A DNA stretch of 64,000 nucleotides from Tethya wilhelma (taxonomy: Eukaryota; Porifera; Demospongiae; Tethyida; Tethyidae), in contig CAXIPT010000002.1 in NCBI GenBank assembly GCA_964030475.1, positions 17,279,893 to 17,343,892 of the forward strand, written 5' to 3'. The notes beneath the pieces were generated by a model that saw nothing but the letters and a program-made list of their open reading frames with translations, was not told the DNA's origin and did not search any database. Position numbers and translations under genes: made by a program. Shown here one piece after another: positions 22,346-31,003 of this stretch (position 1 is the stretch's first letter; the number at the start of each line of letters is the position of its first letter).

Positions 22346-25300
22346 ACACCCGTGCTCCTCCACCACCCTCGGAGTCATCGTCCCTTCCTCCTCATCAAGA
22401 GATGGAAGTGGAGTCGACTCGTTTCTTTCGTCGCTCAAACTCTACCATTTGTTTGGGAGCTGTTCCCCCATCTCCCTTTGATCCCATGGCCGAGGCCCTC
22501 CCTCTGGCCGAGAAACCCCAACTCATGGATGGCATTCAGGTGTGTGACGAAGAAATTACGAGTGAATCTCTGTGATTATCCCTATTAATGCGACTTGTAT
22601 CTGTCCTGAACTTGTATCTGTCCTGTAGGACAAGGATGTTTTGTTTGGCTATAGCCTGTCTTCGCTGATTGAGCTGTGGCCTGAATGTCCTCTTCCGTCC
22701 CCTCCTCTTGCCTCCCTGTTGGCTTCTGTCGGAGGTCCCCCCAGTGGAGTGTATTTGTGGCCCAAACAGACCACTGCAAAGAGGACACCAGGTAACAAAC
22801 TTTGTAAACTTTTGTTCTTTTCTTCCATACATGTGCATTTCTTAAAAGCACTGACACATTTACTGTTGTTTTATACATGTATAATAAATTATGTGAGTTT
22901 TGTGTGGGTATCTTCTTCAGCTCAATCTCCTGCTAGTCTTACTCTCGATGAAGTTTGTGGATGGGACAGTCACAAAATGGCCGCCTCTGTTCTTGTTGGG
23001 AGGTGGGGGACAGCACTGGAGGTCTTCTCAAGAGCCTTCATGGACACCATTGGTTAGTCCGTGGCTCAGAGCACCATCATGAAGGAGTGATGTGCAAAGA
23101 TGTAGCCTCGTTCCCACGCTCTCTTCCTCATGTAAAAGAAAGAGATGGACCTGGGAGTGAGGCTAGTGAAGATAACACATTGAGTGTTGTGGTGTTCATG
23201 CATGCAGGTCGCCAGAAGGGCTCAGTGTTGTACGAGCAGCAGAGGTTTGAACACAGAGAGAAGGAGTTCCGTAGGGAGATGGACAGCTTGAGGAGCAATT
23301 GTCATAAGGAAATCACTCTCGAGGTAAAGTAAATTGGCCTGATTTATGAGGCTAGTATCTTACCAGTACATTTTCTCTCTGTTGCTATATGTGTGTGTGT
23401 GTGTTCAGGTGGATCGTGCTTCCAATAAATTGTTGACAGGATTTTTTCAGAAGTTGAATGATTTCTGCTCCCAACAAGCCATGGCAATGACCCACGGACT
23501 GCCACCTCTCTGTGTGCACAGACTGAAGGTGACCTTTGCAAGTGAGCCAGGTGAAGGATCTGGAGTGCTGAGGAGTCTGTTCACTGCTACAGCTGAGAGA
23601 GAGAGAGAGAACAATGTACATATATTTATTAGCGTGTGAATGTATTGTTAATAATTAGTGCTACAAATGATAGGGGTTCCTCCCATAATTACTTATGCAG
23701 GCTCTCTTGTCAGAGGAATCCCCACCCACTATAGCTCTGGACTTGTCTGTGCCCAGTAGTGGCAGCAGCAGTAGTAGTAGTAACTCTGGAGGAAAGAGAA
23801 ACAGATCAAAGGAGAAGGAAAAACAAAATCAGATTGTCAAGATTCCATCAACTCGAAGAGTTACTCTCAAACCGTAAGTCAGCTACACAAACATACATAC
23901 AGTACAGCTGTATAATGATAGTCTTCACGCTTTAGTGTGACCAGTTCATCATCCTCAAGTGATGAGGTACCACTCTTCTACCAACCCGGTAAAGCTGGAT
24001 TCTATGCTCCCCGTGTGGCTACCAATACTCCAGAGAGACTCAACGCCTACAAGAATGTGGGGCGTGTGATCGGACTGTGTCTGCTCAACTCTGAAGTGAT
24101 GCCTCTTCCTCTTTGCCGTCACATCTTCAAATACCTCCTCAAGAAAGAAGTATGTGAACACATTATGTATTGCATCAATTGTGGCCTGGTTCTTTTGTTG
24201 TTGTTGTTGTTGTTGTTTTCTAAATTCTATCTCTCATGACTCTCTGATAATGAAACCTCCTTGTGTTGATGTGATATTAATTTCCCTACACAGATTGGTT
24301 GGCACGACTTGGCTTTCTTTGATCCTTCGATGTACGAGAGCCTAAGGAAGATGTTGGTGGACTCGAGAAAACCCGACGGTGTTGGAGAGCAGCATCTAGC
24401 CTCACTCAGTTTGACCTTTGCTGTGACCTTACGACAGGAAGAGGGAGGAGAGACACGTGAGCTGATTCCCGGGGGTACCTCCATTCCTGTCACCACTGAT
24501 AACATGTACGACTACGTGAAGAAGTATGCCAAACTTAGGATGTTGAAAATCAATGCTGAGTCGTTGGAGGTATGTGTGTGTCTGACAATGTAGTAAAATA
24601 ATTTAGTTTGGTGTGTGTATTTAAGCTGATGTAATGCACATTGTCTCCGGCTATTTGTTGATTTGCAGCAAATGCGAGTTGGTTTACATGAGGTGCTGAG
24701 TGAGCACAACTTTTCTGGTCTGTCGGCTGAAGATATGCGCCTGCTACTGTGCGGCTGTCCTCACATTGACATTGAAATCCTCCGAGGGATCACCCTCTTT
24801 GACGACGAGAGTCGTAAGTGATGCTCATTCGTTGTTCTAGGAGTATGATCACTTAGTATATTGTGGATAGATGATATAAGTACCATATAGCTAGAAATTT
24901 TCGAGGAATAGAATTTTCGCGGAAAGGCGATTGCTAAACTTTTTATGATTTTATTTTCGAGGATCGAGCAGTCCCACCCATATATTGCAATACAATCCCA
25001 AAAATTTTCGTGGGTAAAATTTTCGCAGATTGCCGAAAATCCATGAAAACAGCGAAATTTATACTCCTCGAAAATTTCTAGCGATATGGTATGTAGTTAA
25101 TTTAGATACATTGCTGTGGGTTATAAATGCCATTCCATTGATTACACCTCACCTCAAATTCACTCACCCAGACAAAGACCAAGAAATCCAGACTCGTTTC
25201 AAGGGCTGGTTTTGGGCAGTGCTGGAACGCATGACCCAACGTGAACGTCAAGATTTGCTCTACTTTTGGACAAGCAGTCCCAACCTTCCGTCCAACGTGG

Positions 25301-25470
25301 AGTCGTACCAGCCTCCTCCTAGCGTCACAATACGCCCGCCTGATGACATTCATCTGCCCACTGCTAACACTTGCATTTCACGGCTCTATCTACCGCTCTA
25401 CTCCAGCAAGACTATACTCAGGACTCGACTGCTGACTGCTATCAAGACCAAGACTTTTGGGTTTGTTTGA
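12517..25470 (+). CDS. UBR5: UBR5 (hyd) HECT-type E3 ubiquitin ligase
   Basis: Giant N-degron/quality-control HECT E3. It starts at ATG 12517 ([20 protein letters not shown]) and ends at 25470 with the invariant [10 protein letters not shown]. About 30 exons have mostly matching phases. Domains in order: N-terminal [16 protein letters not shown] propeller-like start; UBA (around [18 protein letters not shown], 13640-13740, finishing at 13869-13985); beta-propeller-like region (15170-17120) with [11 protein letters not shown] box at about 18656-18830 (ECRTCG, CCCTEC, CHRGHDC, YCDCWE), which binds N-degrons; acidic linker with a run of 13 His at about 20923-20961; HECT domain from about 23410, with PLFYQPG, NWHDFAFFDP-like [11 protein letters not shown], and catalytic Cys in [10 protein letters not shown] (codon 25372-25374). 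The MLLE/PABC domain expected before the HECT N-lobe is absent, replaced by a Ser-rich linker (23701-23950). Frame interruptions occur near 16400, 16866, 17552, 17940 and 18002, beside the N gap. Confidence 0.93.
13784..13846. repeat. (CT)n-(GT)n compound microsatellite
   Basis: A UBR5 intron. About 42 bases of CT repeat are followed by one N and then about 20 bases of TG repeat. The N suggests the repeat was not fully resolved. It lies between the two exons that encode the UBA domain. Confidence 0.9.
14264..14294. repeat. (GT)n microsatellite
   Basis: About 31 bases of GT repeat immediately after the donor of the UBR5 exon that ends in SDPLLQ, so the repeat starts at the 5' splice site. Confidence 0.85.
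14520..14715. mobile_element. MITE-like element family 1, copy 2 (inverted, one end lost)
   Basis: A UBR5 intron. It begins with AAGTCCATCTGGCCTGAGAA, and its minus strand matches the interior of the element at 4198-4432, including TAGCTAACTTTTGACTGGTA and the AAGTGAAATAATGA block. The far terminal repeat is not recognisable, so this copy is truncated or decayed. Confidence 0.65.
17173..17270. repeat. (CT)n / assembly gap / (GT)n in a UBR5 intron
   Basis: A CT repeat (about 17176-17224) runs into 32 N (17225-17256) and continues as GTGTGTGT, a compound repeat like that at 13784-13846. The gap is probably a collapsed microsatellite. Flanking UBR5 exons show frame problems. Confidence 0.85.
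18226..18313. repeat. (CA)n microsatellite with unresolved end
   Basis: About 85 bases of near-perfect CA repeat ending in two N, in a UBR5 intron just upstream of the exon encoding [18 protein letters not shown]. Confidence 0.9.
18591..18655. repeat. (TC)n microsatellite forming the polypyrimidine tract before the UBR-box exon
   Basis: About 64 bases of pure TC repeat run directly into the acceptor CAG preceding GACATATTTGAG, the start of the UBR-box exon (DIFECRTCG). The microsatellite is the polypyrimidine tract itself. Confidence 0.9.
19324..19412. mobile_element. Short palindromic element (TAGCCTCGTTCCCAGG family), copy 1
   Basis: An 89-bp foldback in a UBR5 intron. The left arm TAGCCTCATTCCCAG...CTCTCTCCCTGTGAAT is repeated inverted on the right (ATTCACAGGGAGAGAGCCTG, GGAACGAGGCTA). 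The arms are about 30 bp with a small loop. A related copy is at 23103-23165 and a decayed one may lie near 33414-33479. Confidence 0.7.
20704..20763. repeat. (TC)n microsatellite forming a polypyrimidine tract
   Basis: About 59 bases of TC repeat end in the AG acceptor of the UBR5 exon beginning GAATCCAGCGATGC. This is the second UBR5 acceptor where the repeat abuts the exon. Confidence 0.9.
21540..21713. mobile_element. Probable degenerate MITE
   Basis: In the UBR5 intron after the exon ending DSVSRK. The left end ACCGTGGATCAGGAAATTTT and the right end (minus strand) TGTAGATCGGGAAATTTTTA are similar inverted repeats around an AT-rich, non-coding interior. Confidence 0.45.
22108..22342. repeat. 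Two (GT)n microsatellites in one UBR5 intron
   Basis: GT repeats at about 22108-22138 (running into GTGC repeats) and 22299-22342. The second runs into the acceptor of the exon beginning AACACCCGTGCTCC. Confidence 0.85.
23103..23165. mobile_element. Short palindromic element (TAGCCTCGTTCCCAGG family), copy 2
   Basis: TAGCCTCGTTCCCACGCTCT on the left, CCTGGGAGTGAGGCTA on the right: imperfect inverted repeats enclosing about 25 bp, in a UBR5 intron. The termini match the element at 19324-19412. Confidence 0.6.
24881..25091. mobile_element. MITE with about 28-bp TIRs and TA flanks
   Basis: In the last UBR5 intron. Left ACCATATAGCTAGAAATTTT then CGAGGA; right (minus strand) ACCATATCGCTAGAAATTTT then CGAGGA. 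Both ends are bounded by TA, as in Tc1/mariner-type elements. The interior is non-coding and contains further AAAATTTTCG-type sub-repeats. Confidence 0.78.
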
Positions 25471-25945
25471 CTTGATTCTTATTGTGTGTCATAAGAGAAG
25501 GAGAGAAATGGTTGCACTTCTTTTGTTTGTATCCATTTGTCTTGAATGAATGTTCAGCCTATTATTGGTTTTCACCAGTTGTTAAAAGAGTAGTTAATAG
25601 GTTATATAATTTGCAGTTTGTTGTAATAGGCTTCAGGAAGTTAGTAATGGCTATATATAGCTGCTATAATTATAATTATAGTACATTATCATTATTTAAG
25701 ATGTCACTTGGAACAGGCCTCACCATTCATATTATTGTACAATCATGCATCGATTCTATCAAATAATTACATTTGTATCATGATCACAAACACAACTGAT
25801 TACAAGTTTGTATTGTTCTACTCAACAAAAAAAGTGTTTAAATGGAACTAATGTGTGTGCACTTCATTGTTCTTAGAACTCTTGCGTCAGTGTCTATATG
25901 ATACCCTAATAGGCTGCGCCAAACCTCCTGATTGTGGGTTTACTT
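25471..25945. other. Convergent intergenic region between UBR5 and the HD-domain gene
   Basis: AT-rich sequence with no supported gene. It should hold the UBR5 3' UTR (plus) and the HD gene 3' UTR (minus). No terminal repeats were noticed. Confidence 0.5.
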
Positions 25946-26605
25946 TTACAAGTAAAAGATTTTTCTCATTTCCCAGATGATCTTGAACACGTTGTAACCG
26001 TGCAAACGTGGTCCAAAGTCTCTCAACGTATCGTAAAACCCCTGTGCAGGAATGGCTTCGGTCACCTTGGCAATGTTGTCCTTCGACATCCCATGACGGA
26101 CGATACCTTGAGTGGCATCAATCCAGTCAGCCTTTCTCACTGCATTTACAATGTCAGCATGTGGGCCTTCAAAGGCAGTCACCTTGTGATGGAACACAAT
26201 GATGTCGTGGACAAGCTGAAGCTCTTCCTCACTGTACACGTCGCCAAGCTTCTCCTTGAATCGTTCAAATGACGGGTCAAGATAGTTCAGGACAGAATCA
26301 GTCCACAGGCCAATGTCGTGGTACACAAGTGCTGCTTCTATGAGCGGACGGTAGCTTCTTTCTTCTTCTCCTTCCAAAAAGTACATGGTGTAGGTCAGGA
26401 CACGATACAGGTGTCCACGGTAGCCATTGTAGTCGTCCCCTATGAGAGATTTGTACTGTTTCAAGTGTCTATCAATTTCTTCTGATGACGAGATTACAGT
26501 TATATCTGCCTTTTGGGGGTCTCCTTTCTCTTGAATGACTAACAGGGCTATTGTAACGGCCACTGAAGCCACTAACAAGAGCAAGAAGGTGTTGCAACTG
26601 CACAT
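25946..26605 (-). CDS. Intronless HD-domain (metal-dependent phosphohydrolase-like) protein with N-terminal membrane anchor
   Basis: A 219-residue uninterrupted ORF from ATG at 26605. Residues about 5-25 are strongly hydrophobic (FLLLLVASVAVTIALLV), so it is a signal peptide or anchor. The rest resembles a small HD domain: H65 (YRGHLYRV), H96-D97 (LVYHDIGLW), H139/H140 (IVFHHKV) and D160 (VRKADWID), the usual H...HD...H(H)...D metal-ligand pattern. The HD superfamily hydrolyses phosphomonoesters or nucleotides; the substrate here is not predictable. Proteins of this layout are common in bacteria and fungi, and the lack of introns stands out among multi-exon neighbours. It could be a retrocopy or an old lateral transfer. 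It lies upstream of, and on the same strand as, the repeat-protein gene at 26979-28367 (that is, 3' of it on the minus strand). Confidence 0.7.
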   Translation of the reverse strand: MCSCNTFLLLLVASVAVTIALLVIQEKGDPQKADITVISSSEEIDRHLKQYKSLIGDDYNGYRGHLYRVLTYTMYFLEGEEERSYRPLIEAALVYHDIGLWTDSVLNYLDPSFERFKEKLGDVYSEEELQLVHDIIVFHHKVTAFEGPHADIVNAVRKADWIDATQGIVRHGMSKDNIAKVTEAIPAQGFYDTLRDFGPRLHGYNVFKIIWEMRKIFYL

Positions 26606-26978
26606 TTTCTGGGCTCTCAGTCTAATTTCTGTCCCTTTGTTTGACCTCGACTGACCTTTTAATTGTACACGTTGCACTACATCTGCAGACTAGCCCCGCC
26701 CCACAATCCTCTGAACAACATTGCAGAAAGATAACTTTTGCCATTCATAATAGAGTGCACAGGTATAGCAGTGAAGTACAATAAAATCATGTAACAGGAG
26801 ACACAATACTTTGCACTCATGCAATACAAGGTGAAAAATTAGAGTATACTTGCTAGCCAGCTAGCTAGAACACATGCAATAAAACACTGAAAAATAAATC
26901 TCAAGAACAAGGGGAAAAAAAAAGAATACAAGCTATTAATCTATATGGGTGTCGGAGAAAAATTGGTATGACAGTTGA

Positions 26979-28367
26979 TCAGAAGCGGTACTGTCTCCGT
27001 TGGAAGGCAAAGAAATGGTTGACCACCCCATTGTAGTTGTAGGAAGTAGTTATCACTGGCTCCCAATTCTGCTCTTCAATTATGAATGTCTCTCTCGTAT
27101 TCTCAGTGTCTACACCCCATCTATACCAGGTTCCCATGTCAATCAACTGCTCCACATATATAGTAGAGAATCGGGATTGTCCATTTATAATATTTGTCTC
27201 AACAAAAGCAGGGTAAAACTTAATTGGGCTCAGACGAAGTGTGTCTCTGGTAAACTCGAGGAAGGACCGATTGAGGTAGCTCTCCCAGGCTGGCTGTCTT
27301 CCGATTGTGATGTTATGGAGGATTCTTCGGTCACGGATGTAGACAGATGTGGTTTCAATTCTACCCTTTATTTCACAGAAGGAGTGTGAAAGGAGTCTAT
27401 AGCCTTTGGATTTCATGTCTGTGAGTCGTGAATTGTAGGTGTCAACGCTTTCTCGAAGGAACACCTTAGTTTCAATGTGATCTGGTCGCTTCACAAACAC
27501 GACGTTGTAGCTTGGTGCGCTGGGATCAGCTCCTCTTCGTCTGTCCGATATGCACTTTGGAAAGTAACCTTCTGCTTCCATTTCAAAGAGCGTTGCATTC
27601 ATCTTGACAAAGTTTAAGTCTATGAATGCTCTTGTATCCACCTGTGTGCTGTTAGTAAGAATAACATCCATATATGGTTTGAAAGACGGACCGTTGTTAT
27701 AGGCTGTTGTCCAAATAACGTGATATCCATTCTTTAATAAAGCCTCTGTTGAAGCTCTTGCATGTCTTGGTGACACAGATATGATTGCATGCAAATCGGA
27801 TGGTTCCCGAGGAAACGAGGGAGGTAGGGTTGGTAGATCAACGAGGTCAGGCACTGTGGAAGGAGTGGGTGATGTAGAAAGATAAGAATGTAGCAAAGAG
27901 GATGATTGTACAGGATTCGAGAGCATGATGTCCACACGAGTAGTGGTGGTGAGATGAGGTAAGGTAGAAGAAGATGGAGATGGTGTTGTTTCGAGAGGAT
28001 GATGGTGTGAGGTTTGCACGAGCGTGGTGGATGAGGGTACGATAGTTGGAGTTGGAGAATGAGATGTGGGGAAGGCCGTATGAAGGTGGAGTAATGGTGT
28101 GGGTGTAGCGTGGTGCAGGAGTGTGGAGGTATGGTGGTGGGTTGAAGACATAGAGTGGTTGAGTGTCACAGTAACGTTAAGTAATGGTGTGGATGTAGCG
28201 TGGTGCAGGAGTGTGGAGGTATGGTGGTGGGTTGAAGATATAGAGTGGTTGAGTGTCACGGTAGAAGTGGAGCGGTTGGCCATGGGTGTGACAAACATAA
28301 TGGGTGGAGGAGGAGGAAGTAAACCAAGCATCATACAGAAGTCTATATATGTCAATGTCATGTACAT
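26979..28367 (-). CDS. Single-ORF protein with Ser/Thr/His/Pro-rich stalk and tandem-repeat beta-type domain
   Basis: A 462-residue uninterrupted ORF. Residues about 30-190 are low complexity and rich in Ser, Thr, His and Pro, with a 30-residue duplication (THHHTSTLLHHATSTPLLN-like), resembling a mucin-like stalk. The C-terminal part (about 200-462) shows several units of roughly 50-65 residues, each with a Gly-Tyr/Phe turn followed by a strand pattern: GYHVIWTTAYNNGPSF, GYFPKC...YNVVFVKR, GYRLLSHSFCEIKGR...SVYIRDR, INGQSRFSTIYVEQ, YNGVVNHFFAFQRR. This resembles BTRD1-type repeats (bacterial tandem repeat domain 1, known from bacterial and fungal proteins such as polyglycine hydrolases). The assignment is from pattern memory only. 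The start may be further upstream if an exon with a signal peptide exists. N-glycosylation sequons (NHS, NRS, NTS-type) suggest a secreted protein. Confidence 0.6.
   Translation of the reverse strand: MYMTLTYIDFCMMLGLLPPPPPIMFVTPMANRSTSTVTLNHSISSTHHHTSTLLHHATSTPLLNVTVTLNHSMSSTHHHTSTLLHHATPTPLLHLHTAFPTSHSPTPTIVPSSTTLVQTSHHHPLETTPSPSSSTLPHLTTTTRVDIMLSNPVQSSSLLHSYLSTSPTPSTVPDLVDLPTLPPSFPREPSDLHAIISVSPRHARASTEALLKNGYHVIWTTAYNNGPSFKPYMDVILTNSTQVDTRAFIDLNFVKMNATLFEMEAEGYFPKCISDRRRGADPSAPSYNVVFVKRPDHIETKVFLRESVDTYNSRLTDMKSKGYRLLSHSFCEIKGRIETTSVYIRDRRILHNITIGRQPAWESYLNRSFLEFTRDTLRLSPIKFYPAFVETNIINGQSRFSTIYVEQLIDMGTWYRWGVDTENTRETFIIEEQNWEPVITTSYNYNGVVNHFFAFQRRQYRF
28092..28271. repeat. 90-bp tandem duplication in the stalk-coding region
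   Basis: Two copies with a 90-bp period start at 28092 and 28182 (each TAATGGTGTGGGTGTAGCG-like), differing at only a few positions at first and then diverging. The period is a multiple of three, so the frame is kept and a 30-residue unit is repeated in the protein. Confidence 0.85.
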
Positions 28368-28757
28368 ATATAGTTGTATATAGATCTAGTACCTGCTCTG
28401 TACATAATCGATGATCTATTGGTATACCCCACAGACCCACACAAATTCAACCACTGCACTCACACCCTCAGTTAAAATTACATTTAAAATGTGGCAAAGG
28501 TATCCATCACAAAAAATGGCTCCAAATTTGGTAATTATAATGAGTGAAATCACTCTTTGAACTGCCTGGTGTCTCTAGTAGTGGTTTATTCTAGACAAAC
28601 AGTGGACCCACCAAGTCAGCCTAACACATTGTGCACTACTCAACATTGTATTAATATTATGGGAAAGCTACAGCTGCCTCTAACAATCATCACTCCTTAC
28701 AGGATATGCACACATATATATACACAGAAGACTTTGCAAGGCCTATTTACAGCTCAT

Positions 28758-30708
28758 TCACACAGCCAACAAATTATACATGCATTCATACACACCTTGG
28801 ATGTCTGTTCCAGCATAGAATTTTGTGTATGTTGCATTTAGACCAGCTGCAGCGGAACTTGAATCGGTTTGGAGATGTAAACAAAGTACGTTGGTGGTAG
28901 AGTGAAAACTGTATGACAAGGAGCCCCGGTTGCCTACAGCAAATACATTCCAGGACAAAATTAATATTCACTGAATTATAGTAATACCAAGATACTGGCT
29001 GCCACATACATATTGAGACACTCATCTTATACTTATGGGTTTTTTTTGTTTGTTTCCCTACGTACCTGTCATGGTTTCTACAAGTTTGGACTGGTCACAG
29101 CATGGTCCATCGTAAATCTTGAAGACATCGTTGACATCCTCCAGATTGAGGTATGTCATGTTGAGCCTGATGCGTTCCTGCTCCTCTCCCTCAATGAACC
29201 ACACGCAGTCCAGGTTGGAAGGATATGGTTGGGGATAGTTAGGAGACATGATAAAGCCTTGACTGCGAACAAAGACTCGTCCTCCACAAGACCCTGCATT
29301 CAAATAACACAAAACTCACACTTGTAGCACACAGCTTACATGACATTGCAACATAATTCTGAGAGATTTGCTCAAAGACAAGACTGAGACAATAAAATAA
29401 TCCCACCTGGTGTGGTTACCAATCTGTTGACAGTTTTGGACCAGTACTCTTCAGGGATACCAGTATAATTCAGTCTGTTCTTTAGAGATTCATCGATGAG
29501 CTTCTGCTTGAGTTCAGCAGGAGTGAGCAGAGGTTGCCTCGTCAAGTACATTGCAGCAAGACCACTCACCAGAGGAGCAGCCATCGAGGTACCACTCAAC
29601 ACTTTAGAGCAATTGTTGCAGTCTCTATCAGCAGCGAGGATATTCTCTCCTGGAGCAAATATATCAACACATTCACCAAAGTTTGTTCCACTACCGAGAG
29701 TATAGAGTCCATCGCCATCTTTAGTTCCTCCGACAGTGAGTGCCAACGGGGAACTGGCAGGAGATCGAGTGCATGCATCCTGCTTTCCGTTACCGGCTAC
29801 AGTGATAACGTGGATCCCTCTGGCAATGACGTTGATGATAGCATCGTTCACAGCCCTGTGGAAGTCTCCACTGAGTGACATTGATATGATGGAAGGTCGC
29901 TTTGAGTTCGGAGCAGTTCTCATGACGTAATCAATGCCGTCGAGAACAACACTCCAAGGAGCTGAATTGAAGCAATTGAGAACACGTACACTATAAATTA
30001 CTGCTCCCTTTGCACTTCCAAATGTCTTTCCTCCACTCAAGCTAGCAACATGAGTTCCATGGCCGTGACAGTCTCTGCCGTTTTCACGTTGGTGATCAGA
30101 GTTCGACTGCAGTTCGTATTCATCGATCGGATCATAACCAGCATACTTTGCACGATACTGAAACTCTTCGTGGTCATAGTTTATGCCAGAGTCGAGAATA
30201 TAGATATCCGCTCCACTTCCATCACTGATTGGACCGTACCTGAGATCCAGAGGAAGGTTTTCCTGATCGAGACGATCAAGGTGCCAAGGTAGTGCATCAT
30301 TGTCACCAGTTGCAACTCCTTCCTCCTCGATATACTCTACACCATCCATGTGACGGACCTGAAAGTAATAGTACCAAATTTATGATCATTCACAATTTTA
30401 CAAGCGACACAAAACCAATGATTTATGTGTGCATGTTTTCATACCATTTCCAGTGCATAAGGGGAGAGCTTCACTGTGAAGAGTTTGGCCACCTTTTCCA
30501 CCATTCCATAAACTTTACCATCATCAGCCACTTTCACAACCTTTGCCATAAGTTTCTGCATGTCTTCTTCTTTTGCATTCTCATTGAGAACAACAAAGAA
30601 GCACCCTGTGGTAGGAGCATCTCTTGGCTTTCTCAGCAGTGGCCTTCTGGATTCAACATGGCTGCCACACAAGATTACAAACAGCACTATAAACAAGATG
30701 GTTCGCAT
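28758..30708 (-). CDS. Secreted proteinase-K-type subtilase with C-terminal CUB domain
   Basis: Four exons: 30708-30445, 30358-29407, 29293-29066 and 28933-28758. Start at ATG 30708 (MRTILFIVLFVILCGSHVES) is a clear signal peptide. An I9-type propeptide follows (CFFVVLNENAKEEDMQKLMA). The S8 domain has catalytic Asp in YILDSGINYDHEEF, His in CHGHGTHVASLSGG, oxyanion Asn in TVAGNGKQDAC, and Ser in LSGTSMAAPLVSGLAA, so all active-site residues are present. Cysteine spacing and the RYGPISDG/CHGHGTHV context match the proteinase K/PCSK9-like branch. The last two exons encode a CUB domain (SCGGRVFVRSQGF...YPSNLDCVW; then NVLCLHLQTDSS), a binding module. An extracellular serine endopeptidase is expected; the target is unknown. 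It is divergent with the membrane-protein gene at 31004. Confidence 0.88.
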
Positions 30709-31003
30709 TGTTTTGCCCTCTCTACAGTGGCACACACAAGGCTACAAGACCATGCATGTGTATGCATGGATGCATGCATGCATCTTTTGTAGGGAGGTGC
30801 GGCGCCCGCAATCGGATACGAACAGGAAGCAATGGAGATGCCGCACCTATGCCGGAAGCAACGACCCAATTATCAGTACGTTTCGATCCGCGCGTGTTCT
30901 AGTCGGAGTCGTCAATTTTTTTTAGTATTCAAGCCAAGTTAGGTTAGGCTGCAACCTACACACAGCTCTCTTGAAGCAAGGTACAGAGCAAGATAGACTG
31001 GAT
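30709..31003. promoter_or_regulatory. Shared divergent promoter region, subtilase / membrane protein
   Basis: 295 bases separate the two divergent start codons. Seen here are a run of ATGCATGC repeats (about 30757-30782) and a GC-rich stretch (GGTGCGGCGCCCGC). No TATA box is placed convincingly. Bidirectional use is inferred from spacing. Confidence 0.4.

Noticed and set aside
29534..29878. 114-codon plus-strand ORF
   Set aside because: Antisense to the subtilase catalytic exon, whose motifs are unmistakable.
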